DNA from: Haematococcus lacustris
Taxonomy: Eukaryota > Chlorophyta > Chlorophyceae > Chlamydomonadales > Haematococcaceae
Length of the DNA: 64,000 nt
Assembly: GCA_030144725.1 (NCBI GenBank)
Contig: JASKMD010000010.1
Coordinates: 1,143,958-1,207,957 of the forward strand
Reading direction: 5' to 3'
Part shown: piece after piece, positions 12,045-22,723 of the stretch
Numbering within the stretch: position 1 is the first letter of the stretch
Layout of the letters: each line of letters opens with the position of its first letter
Made by a program: the position numbers and the translations under genes
The notes under the pieces: generated by a model
Database searches by the model: none
What the model was told of the DNA's origin: nothing
Seen by the model: only the letters and a program-made list of their open reading frames with translations

Positions 12045-13112
12045 CTAAGCCCCGCCCCTCGCCCTGAAGCCTAGAACCCTACCCCCGACGCTGAAACCAA
12101 GACCACCTAAGCCCCCGATCCCCTGACACCCAGACAACCCCCCGAAGCCGAGCCCACCCCACCCACGGAACGCCCTAAGCCCCCACCAGCAACCCTGCAG
12201 CTCAGGCTGGCTCGACGGGGAAGGGGACGGGCCACTGCAAGGAGAGGCGAACCACATGCTCTCCCCCCCCCTGCGCCCTGCCCTCCCCCTGCCTAGGCCT
12301 CCCTGCTGCCCTCTCCTCCTCCACTCCTCCTGCCCCAACCCTCCCCTCTGACCCCTCCTGCCCTCCCCTCCGCTCCCTCCTAGGCTGCATGGCAAACCAG
12401 CCCCCCGACGCCTCGGGCCATAGCTGGTCGAAGTGGGCAGCGTCCAGCTCCGGGTCCTTTCCCTTGAACCAGGTGGATGGCACAGCGCCGCAGAGGCCCA
12501 CGCGGATGTCCCTCCCCACCCGATGCCAGTCACGCTTGACGGCCGTGGTGAGGGTGGAGATGACCTCCTCCACGACCCGCCTCGCCACACTGCGCCCAGG
12601 TAGGCAACGCGCAGCCGCAGCCACAGCAGGCTGTCAGGGGGCTGGAAGGGTGGGCCCTCGCCGCGTGTGGGGCGCCCACTGAGGAGCAGCATGGCGTCGC
12701 CTGAGGGGGGGCGGTTGCCTGTGAGGCGGCCGTACACGTCCAGCATCCACTCCCAGGCTGGGGCCACGGCGGGGCAGGTCGTGAAGGCGTGGGTTAGCGT
12801 CTCCAGGGGCCCCGGCTGGCAGAAGCGGCAGGCGGACGAGCCCGGGGCAGCCGTACCCTTGAGGATGTGGCCCCACAAAGCCCCCACCATGAGGCTGGCG
12901 TGAAGCACCCGCCAGGCCACGATGACATGCTCCCGGCGGAGGGTGGGGTCTAGCAGCTCCTTCCACACCTTCGCACACGGCTGGCCCGCCTGAGCACCCA
13001 CAGCCAGCTGGTCCACCGTGTCGGCCCGCGGGGCGGGCTGAGCAACTGGCTGCCTGCCCCCACGCCGCTGGTGGGCCTCCAGCTGCCGCTCAGCCCGCTG
13101 GGCCGCCCTCAT
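12045..13112 (-). pseudogene. LINE C-terminal zinc-knuckle (zf-RVT-like) region
   Basis: The minus-strand frame contains a segment typical of the zinc-binding domain that follows RT in plant-type L1 LINEs. It shows a VWKELLDP lead-in, then WGHILKG and CRFCQPG, with a downstream His and a TTCP Cys making a C-x2-C...H-x4-C knuckle. The frame overlaps the preceding RT C-terminal frame (13090-14201) in a different register. A third register (12202-12624) carries GRDIRVGLCGAVPSTW, so there is at least one frameshift near 13100 and another near 12500. The tandem monomers lack most of this region. Confidence 0.7.
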
Positions 13113-14201
13113 CCACCCACCTCCTCCACGCCCTCCCCCCCTGCCCCCGCCCCGCCCCCTTGCCCACCCCCCTCCCCTGCCCGCCCCCCCTGGCCCCTCC
13201 TAGCTCCTGCCCTTGAGCCTGCTCCTGCGCCATGTGACGCTGGGCGGGTAGAGGTCGGAGGTGGGTGGCTCGCTCCTCCGGGGTCAGCCTGTAGCTGGGC
13301 TTGTTGAGCCGGGCCACCGCTGCTGGCTCCCAGGCCGCCCCCTCCTCCGCCCAAAAAGCCCCTAGGGGACCCTGCCCTGTGGGGTCTAGGGGGTAGAGGC
13401 GGCCGTTGGGGCCCACCCAGTGGGAGGGCTGGAGCAGGGGGGTGGGCCGCATCACAAACCCCACCCCTGGTCCAACCCTCAGGCACTCCCACTCCGGCCG
13501 TGGAGGCTGCAGGCGGTCCACCATGCCCTGCCAGGGCTCGGGGAGGCAAGCCCTGACCAGGTCGGCAGCCCAGCGGGCCTCCCCCTCCAGCTGGTGGCTG
13601 TGGAGGGCCTCCCTCACGTGGCGGACGTGGGTCCAACCCTGCTCAGCTGCTGCCTCCCTAGCTGCTGGGTTCATGCGGACTTGCGCGTTGTACCACAGCG
13701 GCTCCGCCAGCACCGAGAAGAAGGACTGGCTAGCGGGGGGCACCGCACGGAACAGCTTGAGCTCAGCCAGGGCCGCCACGTGAGCTTGCAGCCGCGAGCT
13801 GATGCCTCGCGAGGGTGGGGCGGTGGGGTCGGTGATGACCCACGTGCTGAGGCCGTGGGAGGGGTCTGCCAGCAGGCAGTGGGTCAGAGGCTGCCATGGT
13901 CGAACCCTGGGCGACCAGAGCTGGGCCAGCATCTTCGCCAGCATGGCCGTGCTTGTGACCCCCAGGTCGGGAAGCCCCACCCCTCCCTCCCCCCGGGGCA
14001 TCACGCAGATGGCCTTGCTAGGGTAGAGGCGGCTGCTGTTGGGGCTGCGCTCCTGCGGCAGGTTTGAGGCTGCCACAAAGCGGTTGACAGCCAAGGCCAT
14101 GGCTTGCGCCAGAGCAGCGGAGGGTTGCACGAAGGCCATCTGGTAGATGGACTTGGAGGCCAGACACTGTTGTGCCACCTGCACCCGCCCCAAGAGGTTG
14201 A
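13090..14201 (-). pseudogene. LINE RT C-terminal (thumb/connection) segment
   Basis: The frame opens with NLLGRVQVAQQCL and continues LPQERSPNSSRLYP and GEGGVGLPDLG. This is about 90% identical by eye to the 2598-3487 region of the tandem monomers but is longer, retaining about 30 residues they lost. It is joined directly to the 191-bp LTR of the gypsy element at 14202, with the 5-bp target GTTGA at 14197-14201. The matching upstream LINE segment begins at 27104. Confidence 0.75.
14197..14201. other. Target-site duplication GTTGA (element 1), partner 27104-27108
   Basis: The 5-bp duplicate directly flanks both 191-bp LTRs inside the LINE sequence that is contiguous after removal of the element. 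Confidence 0.9.
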
Positions 14202-14392
14202 TGTAACGTGCCTTTGCACGGCCAGCGTAATCCTCTTAGTGCGGCTAAAGAGCTTTGGGCGATGTCTAAGCTCCCGGGAGTCGAACCCGGCCTTGACACC
14301 GGTCACCGCACTTTGAGAGTTACACTGGCGCATGGGGGCATTATATGGTTGTCCTTAAATGGCATATCAGCCAGGCGCATTGCCACGTAACA
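14202..14392 (-). repeat. Element 1, 3' LTR (191 bp)
   Basis: Matches 26913-27103 with one visible mismatch (GCCACG versus GCAACG near 14384). It has TG...CA ends and a CGTGC-CTTT-GCACG hairpin close to its left end. The interval 14238-14312 has perfect 7-nt complementary ends (AGTGCGG/CCGCACT) enclosing smaller stems, including CCGGG-TTCGACT-CCCGG on the minus strand. Confidence 0.93.
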
Positions 14393-14406
14393 TTCCCCCC
14401 CACCTG
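14393..14406 (-). other. Element 1 polypurine tract
   Basis: On the minus strand the sequence before the 3' LTR reads AGGTGGGGGGGAA and abuts TGTTACG. This is the expected plus-strand primer position and confirms minus orientation. Confidence 0.75.
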
Positions 14407-14587
14407 GTCCTCTCTGGACGCAGTTGTCCTCAACTGTAGGATTGTGCCTATAGGTGACTGCCCCGCCTCGGCAACCCACGATTGTGCCGAGACTCGCGCC
14501 TCAACGCTCAGTGTCAAGAATGCCATGTATTTTTACTTTTTATATTTCGTACTCATTCATCTTTTTCTTTCTCAGTCTGTAATGAGC

Positions 14588-15832
14588 CTATGGAACCGGC
14601 AGTGGTCCATGCTCATCAATGTACTGCTGCAGGGCCTCGTCGCAGTTCACTAGATTCTTTTGAGGCTCCCAGGTGTCATGCTCCTCAGAGTAGCCCACCC
14701 ATCGAACCAAAAACTCCAGAGCTTGCTTCACATTCTTGCTTGGCTTGCGCCCTTTCCCATTCCCCCGGCCTCTCACTTTCACCAGCTTGTGTTGCAACAG
14801 CTTTTCCACCTCGTAAACTGGCTCGCCGTCAAGCCACTGTACAGGCGGAGGTGCTGCCATGTTTGGCGCTTGAGTGCCGAGGTAGGGTTTTACCAGGGAG
14901 ACATGGAACACGTTGTGCATGCGGGTCCATCGATGAGGTAGCTGGATTTGCACTGCAACCAACCCAATCATGCGTAGCACCACGAAGGGGCCGACATATC
15001 GGGGTTTTAGCTTGCGCACCCCCACCTCATCCTTTCGTTTTCTCATGTTGACAGTGCTCAGCATTACCAGCTGTTCTGGTTTGTACGTCACCTCACGACG
15101 CTTGCCGTCTACCAGAGCTTTCATGCGTTGTTGGGCCTCACGCCAACACTGTCTGGCTTTGCGCACCTCTTTCTCCACATTTTCCGCAAACGCAGAAGCC
15201 TTAGGAACCTTGCGCGGTAGATCCAACGTCGCAGGAGTCAGCGGATGCTGGCCATAGTTGAGAAAGAACGGCGTTTGACGGATTGACTCGTGCCAGGAGT
15301 TGTTGATAGCGAACTCAACCCAAGGCAAGTGTTCTGCCCAGTCTGTGTGGGCATCGTTCACATAGTGTCGCAGCATCTCCTCAATGACTCTGTTTACTCG
15401 CTCTGTTTGGCCGTCAGACTCGGGATGATATGCACTGGACATGTAATGGGCCACTTTGCACAGGGCGCATACATGTTCCCAGAAGTGGCTGTTGAAGTGG
15501 GGGCCACGGTCTGTGATCACCGAGGCTGGCATGCCATGCAGGCGCACGACCTCGTGGAAGAAGTGTGTAGCCATGTCGAAGGCACTGATGCTCTCCCTGG
15601 TGGGTACGAGATGCACCATTTTGCTGAGTCTGTCTACGAATACCAGGATACTATCATATCCACGCTCACCACTCTTTGGCAGTTTTACAATGAAGTCCAT
15701 ACTCACACTTTCCCAGCGACGACCAGGTATAGACAGGGGCTGGAGCTTTCCGGCCTTGAGACGAGTGCTGGGCTTGTTGCGCTGGCAGGCATCGCATTGC
15801 CTGACATAGTCCTCTACATCCTTGCGCATGCC
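14588..15832 (-). pseudogene. Element 1 integrase with C-terminal chromodomain
   Basis: About 415 codons. The frame begins GMRKDVEDYV and completes the zinc finger (CDACQRN). The catalytic core has MDFIVKLP (first Asp), ITDRGPHFNS (second Asp) and NRVIEE (Glu). A GPF/Y-like module follows (RYVGPFVVLRMIG), then a chromodomain near the end: YEVEKLL..., EFLVRWVGYSEEHDTWEP. The upstream half of the HHCC finger (CHDANYAGHMG) is encoded before an in-frame TGA at 15833, where related elements keep a tryptophan or proline codon. Chromodomains in Ty3/gypsy integrases are known to steer insertion toward particular chromatin marks. Copy inactive unless the TGA is bypassed. Confidence 0.92.
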
Positions 15833-15835
15833 TCA

Positions 15836-18550
15836 CCAGGTGAAGCTGAGATCCACAATATGCCATGTTTTGCTCATGCCCATGTGGCCGGCATAGTTTG
15901 CATCGTGGCACGCCTCAAGCACTTCTCTTTTGACCAAGGGGCTTTTAGGTACAACCACCTTTCCGCCCGACATCCATAGCCCCGTCTCGCTCAACTCATA
16001 GGCCTGGGTGTATGCACGATCAGCAAAGCGATCATCGGTGATGTACCCATTGATGATGGCCTTAACAAGTGAGCTTCCTTGCGTCGTGCTATGGGTTTTG
16101 CCTGCAGGTGTGTGTGTGGCCGAGTCCAGCTGCTTCTCCCCCCCATCAGGCCACTTGTCACATGGGACCACGGAGGGAGGAGGTGGACCACCGCTGGCAC
16201 AACGCACACGCTTTTGCTGGCGCTTTTGCTTGCGGGGGGCAGCTGGTTGGCTAGGTGGCACCGGTGGGGGCTGAAAAGGAGGCTGCACTTGTAAGCCAGC
16301 CTGTCGCCTTGTCATCACCATGGCATACACACCTAACACACAGAGCTGGGCACCCATGGTGAGTAGGATGGGTTGGCCGTCATCATCGTCATCGTGATGT
16401 GTCAGACCAGGATTGCGACTCAAAGGATCTGCCACATTGCCCTTGCCTGGTTTGTACTCAATGTGATGGTCAAAGCGTGCCAGGAATTCCATCCACCGGG
16501 CTTGCCGCCTTGAAAGATTGGTCTGAGTTTTCAGGTAGATCAGAGGGTTGTGGTCGGTCACAATAGTCACATGCACTGCTCCATCGAGGTAGCAGCGCCA
16601 TTCTTGCATTGCTCTTATGATACCTAACAATTCTTGCTCCCCTGTGGTGTACTTGACTTGAGCAGGTGTGAACTTGTGGCTCGTGTACGCAACCACTCTG
16701 CCGTTTTGCATCAAGACACCTCCAGTGCCCGCGAGTGAGGCATCAGACCACACCTCAAAAGGTTGTAACGGGTCAGGGAGAGCCAAGACAGGTGCTGAAC
16801 ACAGAGCTTCTTTAAGAGCGTTGAAAGCATTTACAGCAGGCTCACTGAGCTGTCTCCAGTTTGTACCAGCCGCCACCGCTTCACCAGTAAGGTGTGTTAG
16901 CGGTGCAGCAATGGTGCTGTAGCCTGCAATGAAACGCCGGAAGAAGTTTGCGAGGCCAAGGAACGCCTGCAATTCTTTAAGACACGTGGGCATAGGCCAG
17001 TCCTTAATGACTTGCACTTTGGCAGGATCTACGGCAATGCCATGCCTTCCCACGATGTGACCCAAGAACTTCAGCTCAGGTTTGTTAAACTCACACTTAC
17101 TAAGCTTAGCATACAGGTTGTTATCCTTCATGACTTGCAACACCTCTCGAAGATGCTGTACATGCTCCGCCGGTGAACGACTCATGACCAAGATGTCGTC
17201 AAGATACACGAGTACCGTGCCCGCCAGCAGCTGCTTCTCAAAGATACGGTTCATCACACGTTGGAAGGTGGCTGGGGCATTCGTCAACCCAAAACACAAC
17301 ACCTTGTACTGAAACTGCCCTCCAGGTGTGACGAAAGCAGTTTTGGGCACGTCCTCAGGAGTGATGCGTATTTGGTGATACCCACTTTGGAGGTCTAGCG
17401 AGCTGAACACCGTCTTCCCTTGAACTCTGTCAAATAGGTCGTCAATTCTTGGCAGGGGGTACCTATCCCTCACAGTCAGTTTGTTTAGAGCGCGGAAATC
17501 AATGCACATCCTGAGAGTGCCATCACGCTTCTGCACAAACAAGACTGGGGCACCATACGGACTGCTGCTAGGCTCAATGAGCATCTTTGCCAACAGCTCC
17601 GCTACCTGCTTCCTCATCTCATCCATTTCTTTCAGACTGTAGCGCCGAGCACGTTGGTAAGGAGGTGCATGTCCAGGTTCTAAGCGACTGGTGTGGCCTA
17701 CCCCTCGGTCAGGCGGTAGCCCAGCTGGCATGTCCTGGAACACTGTTGGGAATTCCTCATGCACCATGCTGTCGATAACTGAGGCCGGCACAAGCCCAGG
17801 CCTCTCACACCCTTCTTGGTTGTTGACGAGAACGGATGCGAGGCTGCCGTTGTACCAGCCTTCTTCATCCTTTGCAGCCGATGGTTGGACCAGGGCAAGC
17901 ACGCTGCAGCAGCCTTTTCTCAGGGCCCTTGCAGCTTGTTTTGCGCTCAGGACTTTCACTGCTTCACCACTGTCCGCCACAGCGGCGAGAACAGCTGCGC
18001 CCGGCCTAAACTTGTGGTGCTGGGAGTGCAGCTTGTGCAACTTGTTGCCGACTTTGATGTGGCATATGTTTGAGCCAACGTCCAGCACAGCGCCGTGCGA
18101 CTTCTGCCAGTCAGCACCCAGGATTAGGTCAATACCCTCCAGCATCTCTGGTAAGATTTTGGCTGCCACAGGCGTAACACTCCTCTCAATTGACACAGTT
18201 GCATGGACTTGCTGGGTGATGGGCATGGATGCATTGTTTGCAGCCACCACCGAGATCCTTCGTTCCAAATGAGTTATGCTCATATGCTTGTTCTTGTAGC
18301 CTGGTTGATTTAACCACTTCTCTGACAAGATGGTGTACGTAGCTCCTGTGTCAATCATAGCTACACATTCTCTTCCTCCTAGTCTGGCTGTGAAGACAAA
18401 CGGAAGAGGCACTTGTTTTGTTATAGAAGAACAAACAACTCCTAGGATGCGTGGGGAGTCCAGCTTACATGGTTCATTCACATACACCATGTTAGCAACA
18501 CGCTGGTCCCCGCCTGGTAGGTTGCACCCTAAACCAGTCCAGGCAGATTC
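15836..18550 (-). pseudogene. Element 1 protease, reverse transcriptase and RNase H
   Basis: The minus-strand frame is open from the TAG at 18551 to the TGA at 15833; the ATG used by simple prediction is at 18490. The aspartic protease shows MIDTGATYTIL. RT shows the FSSLDLQSGYHQIRI region, [16 protein letters not shown] and the active site VYLDDILVMS. RNase H shows FEVWSDASLAGTGG (first Asp), TGEQELLGI (Glu), VTDHNPLIYL (Asp) and GKGNVADPLSRNP. The frame then enters the integrase zinc finger. The order protease-RT-RNase H-integrase places it in Ty3/gypsy. The frame matches that of gag, so the ancestral element probably made one gag-pol fusion. Confidence 0.93.
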
Positions 18551-18553
18551 CTA

Positions 18554-20092
18554 TTCCCATGCGCACTGGCATGGATGGGGTGCACAATGCTCACAGGCAA
18601 GTGGCTCATTAGGCTGGTGAAACATTGCCGGAGCAGCAAATGCTGGCTGCTGAGTGCCACCCTGCCGACTGCCTCCTTGGCCACCGTGGCCTCCTTGCCA
18701 ACTGCCTTGGCCGCCACCCTGCTGGCCACCCTGGCCTCCTTGCCATCCCCCCTGACTGCCACCACTCCCAGGGCCTCCCTAACTGCCACTACTTACATAG
18801 CCACCCCTGCCTTGCCTGTCACGCCCATACGGGGTGCGCTCACCCTGGCTTGATTGGTCATATCCACCCCATTGGTGGTCATCACCCCGACGGCCTCGCA
18901 GCGGGCCGCCACGGCCTCCACCGCCCTGAGGAACGAAGCCCTGTGGCACTGGCTGCCACTGCCCACCATCACGCTTGAACTGGTGGCCCTCATCAGAGGT
19001 CATGAGCCCCTGCACACCACGCCCACGACCACGGGCAGGGAAACTAGAGTGACCTCTATCCACACCCTTGCGTTGGTCCTGGTGTGACAGAATGGCTACT
19101 GGTGCTCCTGACCTGCTGCCACCAGGCATGGTTGCCTCTTTGCCTATAGCATACGTGATGCACTCATTCAAATCAGTCCATAGGAGTCCGGCAGAAGTGC
19201 GGGCACACTGTGCGGCTATGGTAGCCTTCAAGCCCTTCACAAACAAGTCACATAGCACCGCTGCGGGCAGAGCATCTGCACGCATGACCTCCAGCCTGAA
19301 ATCTACGGCATACTCGAGCACGGTCTGATCTGTGCGTTGCTTGACACTACCATGCACTAAACGTGTCATGGCAATGTGTTTTGCATCATGCATGTTGTAA
19401 CCGATGAGCTCCTTAAGGCTATCTACCACCTCTTGCTCTGTGAGCTGCTTGCCTAGGCTCAAAGCTTGGCTTACTTGGAGGTTCAGCACACGTCGTAGCT
19501 CATCTGAGACCATCAAGATGATCGTTGCCGCCGGGGCCTGATTGGAAGCACGAGCAAATTGCTGGCAGTCAGTCAAGAAGAGGTCTAAGTCCCTACCATC
19601 AAACAAGCACTTCAAGCCCCACTTCTTGATTGCTGGCAGAGTCACTTTGACGTTGCTCTGTGGCCCATGGGTCGGCAACACTGCAGATGCTATTCGAGAC
19701 GTACTCACTGGGTCGGGAAACGACCTTGCTAGGGTCACCAAATGCGCTGCTTCGTTGGTGAACGCTGCCATGGTCGTCATCCGGTCCTGGCCCGGAGCTG
19801 CTGCCACCGCTGCTGCTGCTGCTGCTGCAATGCGCTCAGCCAACTCGCCCACATTTGCCTCACTGGCTGGCTGGCCTGCACTCTTCGGCCCAACATTTTG
19901 CTGCGATTGAGCCACGCCTAGTGCCCCAACATTCGGGACAGCCAGCCCTAATTGCGACACCAGTTATTGAGAAGCAGGCACATGGGCCGTAACAGGGCTC
20001 ATGGCCGCTGGGATCCCAGAACCAAACGAAAACCTAGCACCTAGCCCTAGCTCGCTTGCAGCGGCATTGTTGGAAACAGCCTCGGCTACTGG
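18554..20092 (-). pseudogene. Element 1 gag, C-terminal part
   Basis: The segment 18779-19960 has a central alpha-helical gag-like region (SDELRRVLNLQVSQAL, NMHDAKHIAMTRLV, LEYAVDFRLEVMRADALP) and an RGG/GGR-rich tail. TAA at 19964 and TAG at 18779 interrupt one frame that otherwise runs from the element 2 junction (20092) to 18554. The TAG sits in a GS*GG context where the neighbouring repeats read SQGG, so it is a CAG-to-TAG change. Past it, a Gly/Gln-rich stretch ends with CEHCAPHPCQC, a possible zinc knuckle of non-standard spacing. The first part of gag lies at 26357-26640. Confidence 0.8.
20088..20092. other. Target-site duplication ACTGG (element 2), partner 26357-26361
   Basis: The 5-bp duplicate flanks both 467-bp LTRs inside element 1 gag. 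The gag frame is in register after its removal. Confidence 0.92.
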
Positions 20093-20559
20093 TGCAACAG
20101 TGTTAATGCGTGGGCCCGGAAAAACCGTAAATGCAAGCGCAAATGGACTAAAGACGTTCGTCGGCCTAGGGCTGGCCTCTAGAAGTCTCGTAGTAGGGAA
20201 CTACGGCTAGGTCTCAGCTAAACGCTGGAGCTAAGGACCGCTAAGGCTAACTTACTATTGCTTGTAAAGCAATAGCGACCGAATCCGCTAAGAACCGTGT
20301 AGGGCCGTAGGACCGTATAAGCTGGAGAGAAGCCGACCGTGACCGTGAAGCAGATACTTCTTACAGTGTTCCGTATACCAAAGGACTTCCGTAATTGCGT
20401 TCCTCAGTTCTCTTCTCTTCCCGTAAACACTACAACAACTCGCTTAAAACCTACCGACATCATTCAGTGAGAAACAACGTCATCAGGCAACGTGGCACTT
20501 CATGTTAAAGAAAACCATCAGTTGTTCATGCTTCCTACCGTGCATCGTGTACTCTTACA
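20093..20559 (-). repeat. Element 2, 3' LTR (467 bp)
   Basis: Starts TGCAACAGTG and ends ACTCTTACA on the plus strand; direct repeat of 25890-26356. Confidence 0.95.
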
Positions 20560-20575
20560 CTCTCCCCCACTTGGA
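20560..20575 (-). other. Element 2 polypurine tract
   Basis: The minus strand reads CCAAGTGGGGGAGAG immediately before TGTAAGAG of the 3' LTR. Confidence 0.78.
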
Positions 20576-20689
20576 GAGAGCTTCGTCCCGAAGCGTGCAG
20601 TTGAAAGTGCTATGTGTGTGCCATGCAAACAACAATGTGACAACAACAGACAGGCAGGCATGTGTTAAACAACCCTATCTAACCCTAAC

Positions 20690-22720
20690 TTACGCTGGCT
20701 GCATCCATCCCTTGGGCTGCTTGGTGCGGAAAGCATACGCCCGCAACAGCTTCTTGAGGACGTTCTGGGTCATGTCTTCTTGTAGTTGTGCCAGGGGCAC
20801 CCAACTGTTCTCGTGTTCAGGGTGGCCAAGCCACTTCACTTGCAGCTGGAGTTTACCGCGCTGGAAGCGGTGGTTGCGGAAGGCTTCTACGTGGTAATGT
20901 TCTTCACCGTCGATGATGTCTGGCTCGGGCGGAGGGGCGGGGTTGCGAGTGGGGAACCGCGCACTGCCATCGTGGTGCAACTTGACATGCGACACGTGTA
21001 CAACCGGGTGGACTGATTTCCACTCAGCAGGTAGTTGAAGCCGCAGGGCGACAGGGGTGACGACCTTGAGGACCTTGAAGGGGCCGTGCTGCCTGGGGGT
21101 GAACTTGCGGGCGGCGCCGGCAGCTTGCGTGGCTGGTCTGATGTGGGTAAAGAAGCTGTCACAAAGGTAAACCATGTCACCACTGGAGAATGTATGGTCC
21201 TGACGGTGGGCATTGGCATACTTGACTTGCCGCTCTTGAGCTTTGATGAGGTGTTGCGTAGCGGCAGCGATGTTGGTTGCCATGCGCTGTAGGAAGGCTG
21301 GGGCACTCTCGCTGGTAGCTGGTGTGACCCGTGGTTGAGCAGCTGACGACACTGCTAGAGACAAAGGAGTGTGTGGCTCTTGGCCGGAGTTGAGCATGAA
21401 AGGGGAATAGTTGGTACTAGCCTGGATAGATGCGTTGTAGGCAAACTCAACGGCGGTGAGGTGGTTGTCCCAGTCTGTGTGGTGCGGCGAGACGTAGTTG
21501 CGCAGCATGTCTTCAATGGTGCGGTTAGCGCGCTCGGTCTGGCCGTCAGTCTGGGGGTGGTTGGCTGTGGAGATGTTCAAGTGGGTCCCGGTCTTGGCAA
21601 AGAGTTGTTGCCAGAAGTTGGAAGTGAACCTGGGGTCCCGATCAGAGATGATGACCTTGGGGAGGCCGTGGTACTTGAAGACAGAATCGAAGAAGAGTTG
21701 GGCCAGCTCAGGGGCTGACACTGTGGTGGTTGTGGGGACAGTATGGATCATTCTAGTCAGCTTATCCACAAAAACGACAATGGCGTCGTGGCCAGCCGAG
21801 GTGACAGGTAGCTGGGTGATCAAGTCCATGCTGACCTGCTCCCACCGGTGCTGGGGCACGGGCAAAGGCTGCAAAAGGCCAAAGGGTTTTGTGGTGCTAG
21901 ACTTGTTCCGCTGGCAGTGGGTGCAAGTGCGAATGTAGTCATGCACTGCAGCTGCCATGCGTGGCCAGTAGACAAGGCGGGACAGCCGGAGATAAGTTTT
22001 GTCCCGACCAAGATGGCCAGCCGTGGGGACGTCATGTGCCTCACACAACAGGTCCGTGCGTAGTGGGCCCGCTGGAATGTACAGTAAAGGGGTCCCGCGG
22101 CCTGTGTGATACAGCAGATTGTCCTGAACCGTAAACTGCCGTGCGCGTCCTTTGAGGGCGGCAGTGAGATGACGCTGATACTGGGGATCGGTAGCCGCAG
22201 CATCGCGTATGTTCCGTAGCCGTGATTGGTCGACAGAGATGGTTGTCTCAGTGACCTGAGCGGGGTTGCGTTGTGCCCGTCGCCCGACCGACAGCAGTTG
22301 ATAATCTGACCGACGTGACAGGGCGTCTGCCACTATGTTCTGTTTGCCCGGGATATGATCTATGATACAGTCGTACTCTTGAAGAACCTCCATCCACCGC
22401 GCTTGGCGACGGCAATCGAGGCGAGGCTGTGTTTGAATGTGCTTTGTAGCCCAATTGTCCGTGAGTAGGTGAAATGACGCACCAAGGAGGTAGTGACGCC
22501 ATACCTTGAGGGCCTCCACCAGAGACAGGAGCTCCTGCTCATGGGTGGGATAGTTCCGTTCCGCTGGCAGTAGTTTACGGGAGTGATAGGCCACGACCCG
22601 CTCGGCTGAGCCGGTACCCTGAGAGAGCACAGCACCAATGCCGATTGAAGATGCATCACATCGAAGCGTATACGGTTGCGAAGGATCTGGAGCAATGAGA
22701 ATAGGTGCAGAGACGAGTGC
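20690..22720 (-). pseudogene. Element 2 RNase H and integrase with chromodomain
   Basis: In register with the protease-RT frame but after a TAG at 22721-22723. RNase H has a CDASSIGIGAVL start, THEQELLSL, LTDNWATKH and IPGKQNIVADALSRR. The integrase zinc finger is AHDVPTAGHLG...CTHCQRN. The catalytic triad lies in MDLITQLP, ISDRDPRFTS and NRTIEDM. A GPFKVLKV motif and a C-terminal chromodomain (YHVEAFRNHRF, LQVKWLGHPEHENSWVP) close the protein. The stop at 20690 is well placed before the polypurine tract. Apart from the upstream TAG the region looks intact. Confidence 0.93.
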
Positions 22721-22723
22721 CTA

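Noticed and set aside
14202..14392. Stand-alone SINE or tRNA gene
   Set aside because: The two 191-bp copies are flanked by one target duplication and bound a gag-pol body with a polypurine tract, so they are LTRs. The tRNA-like fold lacks normal arm order.
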